The translations under genes were made by a program, and so were the position numbers. A DNA stretch of 64,000 nucleotides, from NCBI RefSeq assembly GCF_000331735.1, contig NC_020126.1:248001-312000 (forward strand), read 5' to 3'. Source of the stretch: Myxococcus stipitatus DSM 14675 (GTDB lineage Bacteria > Myxococcota > Myxococcia > Myxococcales > Myxococcaceae). Below, in pieces: positions 62,965 through 64,000 of the stretch; positions within the stretch are counted from its first letter, which is position 1; every line of letters begins with the position of its first letter. The notes beneath the pieces were generated by a model that was given only the letters and a program-made list of their open reading frames with translations, was not told the DNA's origin and did not search any database.

Positions 62965-64000
62965 GTGGCGACACGCAAGGGCCGGGGCCCTCGGGGTGCG
63001 AAGCAGGGCGCGGTAAGACGAAGCCGGGGTGACGGCGCGAATCGCGCCGTTCGTCCCACATCGGGTGTCTCCCCGCTGCGCGAACAGCTCGCATCGGTGT
63101 CGGACCCGCTGGCGTTATTGGAAGGACTCTTCCTCCACTCGCCGGTGCCGTATGCCATCTTCGACCGGGAGGGACACTGTCGGCTGAGCAACCCCGCGTA
63201 CCGGGCGATGTTCGGCTCGGTGCCTCCGCCCGAGTACAGCCTCTTCCGCGACGAGCTGGTGGCGAAGATGGGGCTGGACCTGCTCCTGCACCGCGCCTTC
63301 GAGGGGGAGACGGTCCAGACGCCCACCATCTGGTACGACGTGAAGGAGCTCCAGCACATCGAGGTGACGCAGGCCCACCGCATCGCCATCTCCTGCACCT
63401 GCTTCCCGCTCGCGTGCGACGCGGGCGAGGTGCAGTACATCGCCCTGGCCTACAAGGACGTGACGGCGGAGCTGATGGCGCGAGAGGCCGAGCACCTCGA
63501 GCGGCGGCGCCTGTATCAATTGCTCACCAAGGCCCCGCTCGCCATCGACCTGCTGCGCGGTCAGGACCTGCGCTTCGAGTTCGCCAGCCCGCTGCTCAAG
63601 CGGCTGTTGGGCGGGCGCGAGCTGGTGGGGCGCAGGCTGCTGGACGCCGTCCCGGACATCGCCCCGGACCTGGTGACGCTGTGTCTGAATGTCATGAAGA
63701 CGGGGGAGCGGGTGGTGGCGCGTGAGTATGCGTTGACCATCGACTACGCGGGCAAGGGCCATGTGGAGACGCGGTACTGGAATCTCTCTCATGAGCCGCT
63801 GTTCGACGAGCAGGGCCGGGTGGATGGGATTGTGACGTTTGCCTTCGAGGTCACCGAGCAGGTGCTGGCCCGCCACGCGGTGGAGCACCAGCAGCGGTGG
63901 CTGGAGGCGGTGCTGGACTTGATGCCCATGCCCGTGGTGATGGCCGAGCCCAACACCGGCGTCATCACCTTCTCCAACGACGCCGCGGACCGGCTGTACG
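62965..64000 (+). CDS. PAS-domain sensor protein, C-terminus beyond window
   Basis: Open reading frame from a GTG at 62965 to the window end without a stop (345 codons visible). The first 45 codons are basic (RKGRGPRGAKQ); GTG at 63097 is an alternative start. Three PAS domains are seen: LFLHSPVPYAIFDREGHCRL, then LYQLLTKAPLAIDLLRGQD with VTAELMAREAEH, and AVLDLMPMPVVMAEPNTG. The helical linker HAVEHQQRWLEAVL before the third suggests a kinase or other output domain follows. No membrane segment so far, so it is cytoplasmic. Confidence 0.85.
   Translation, partial: MATRKGRGPRGAKQGAVRRSRGDGANRAVRPTSGVSPLREQLASVSDPLALLEGLFLHSPVPYAIFDREGHCRLSNPAYRAMFGSVPPPEYSLFRDELVAKMGLDLLLHRAFEGETVQTPTIWYDVKELQHIEVTQAHRIAISCTCFPLACDAGEVQYIALAYKDVTAELMAREAEHLERRRLYQLLTKAPLAIDLLRGQDLRFEFASPLLKRLLGGRELVGRRLLDAVPDIAPDLVTLCLNVMKTGERVVAREYALTIDYAGKGHVETRYWNLSHEPLFDEQGRVDGIVTFAFEVTEQVLARHAVEHQQRWLEAVLDLMPMPVVMAEPNTGVITFSNDAADRLY

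Overview
The window is a 64 kb piece of a very GC-rich bacterial chromosome (third codon positions are mostly G or C, and most genes throw long shadow ORFs on the other strand). Gene content points to a myxobacterium, probably Myxococcaceae: many lipoproteins, stand-alone hybrid histidine kinases, ECF sigma factors, ActD-like and DUF6748-like proteins, and a Sit-type polymorphic lipoprotein toxin of the kind exchanged between myxobacterial outer membranes. The genus is an inference. No rRNA, tRNA, insertion sequence, prophage or CRISPR array was seen.

Layout. 0-9 kb: a BlaI repressor and the start of its M56 partner, two exported proteins, a di-iron fatty acid hydroxylase, a coiled-coil membrane protein, a VWA lipoprotein-like protein and an RTX-repeat protein ending in an M91-type zinc protease. 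9-16.6 kb: three large sensor histidine kinases with no separate response regulator. 16.6-26.5 kb: a GreA/GreB-like factor, rhodanese, DMT transporter, alpha/beta hydrolase, an FAD oxidoreductase coupled to an ECF41-type sigma factor, a divergent Lgt paralogue, and a subtilase with a small downstream partner. 26.6-36 kb: a soluble lytic transglycosylase, an SDR, an Lrp regulator with its aminotransferase, an MFS exporter and three small lipoproteins/envelope proteins.

36.3-45.6 kb is a lipid-metabolism block: TetR regulator, a KASIII-like enzyme that keeps its cysteine but has lost the catalytic His and Asn, an acyl-CoA ligase, a lipoprotein, an outer-membrane barrel, an alpha/beta hydrolase lipoprotein, a lipase and a quinone-oxidoreductase-type MDR. 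A shared 27-bp imperfect palindrome overlaps the tetR start codon, lies upstream of the SDR (30.1 kb), and recurs in the 5' end of the MDR gene, which suggests one regulon. 45.8-50.6 kb: an LVIVD-repeat lipoprotein between strong hairpins, an effector-like unknown, and a Sit-type toxin/immunity pair in which the CdiA-type tRNase domain is out of frame with its lipoprotein carrier by a single base in a C-run. 50.8-64 kb: a second acyl-CoA ligase, an OmpR/HK two-component pair, a small XRE regulator, an ECF sigma/ActD-like membrane protein/barrel operon, dnaN, a HEAT-repeat (AlkD-like) protein and the start of a PAS sensor protein.

Starts were chosen by Shine-Dalgarno position, signal peptides and family alignment from memory; no database search was possible.
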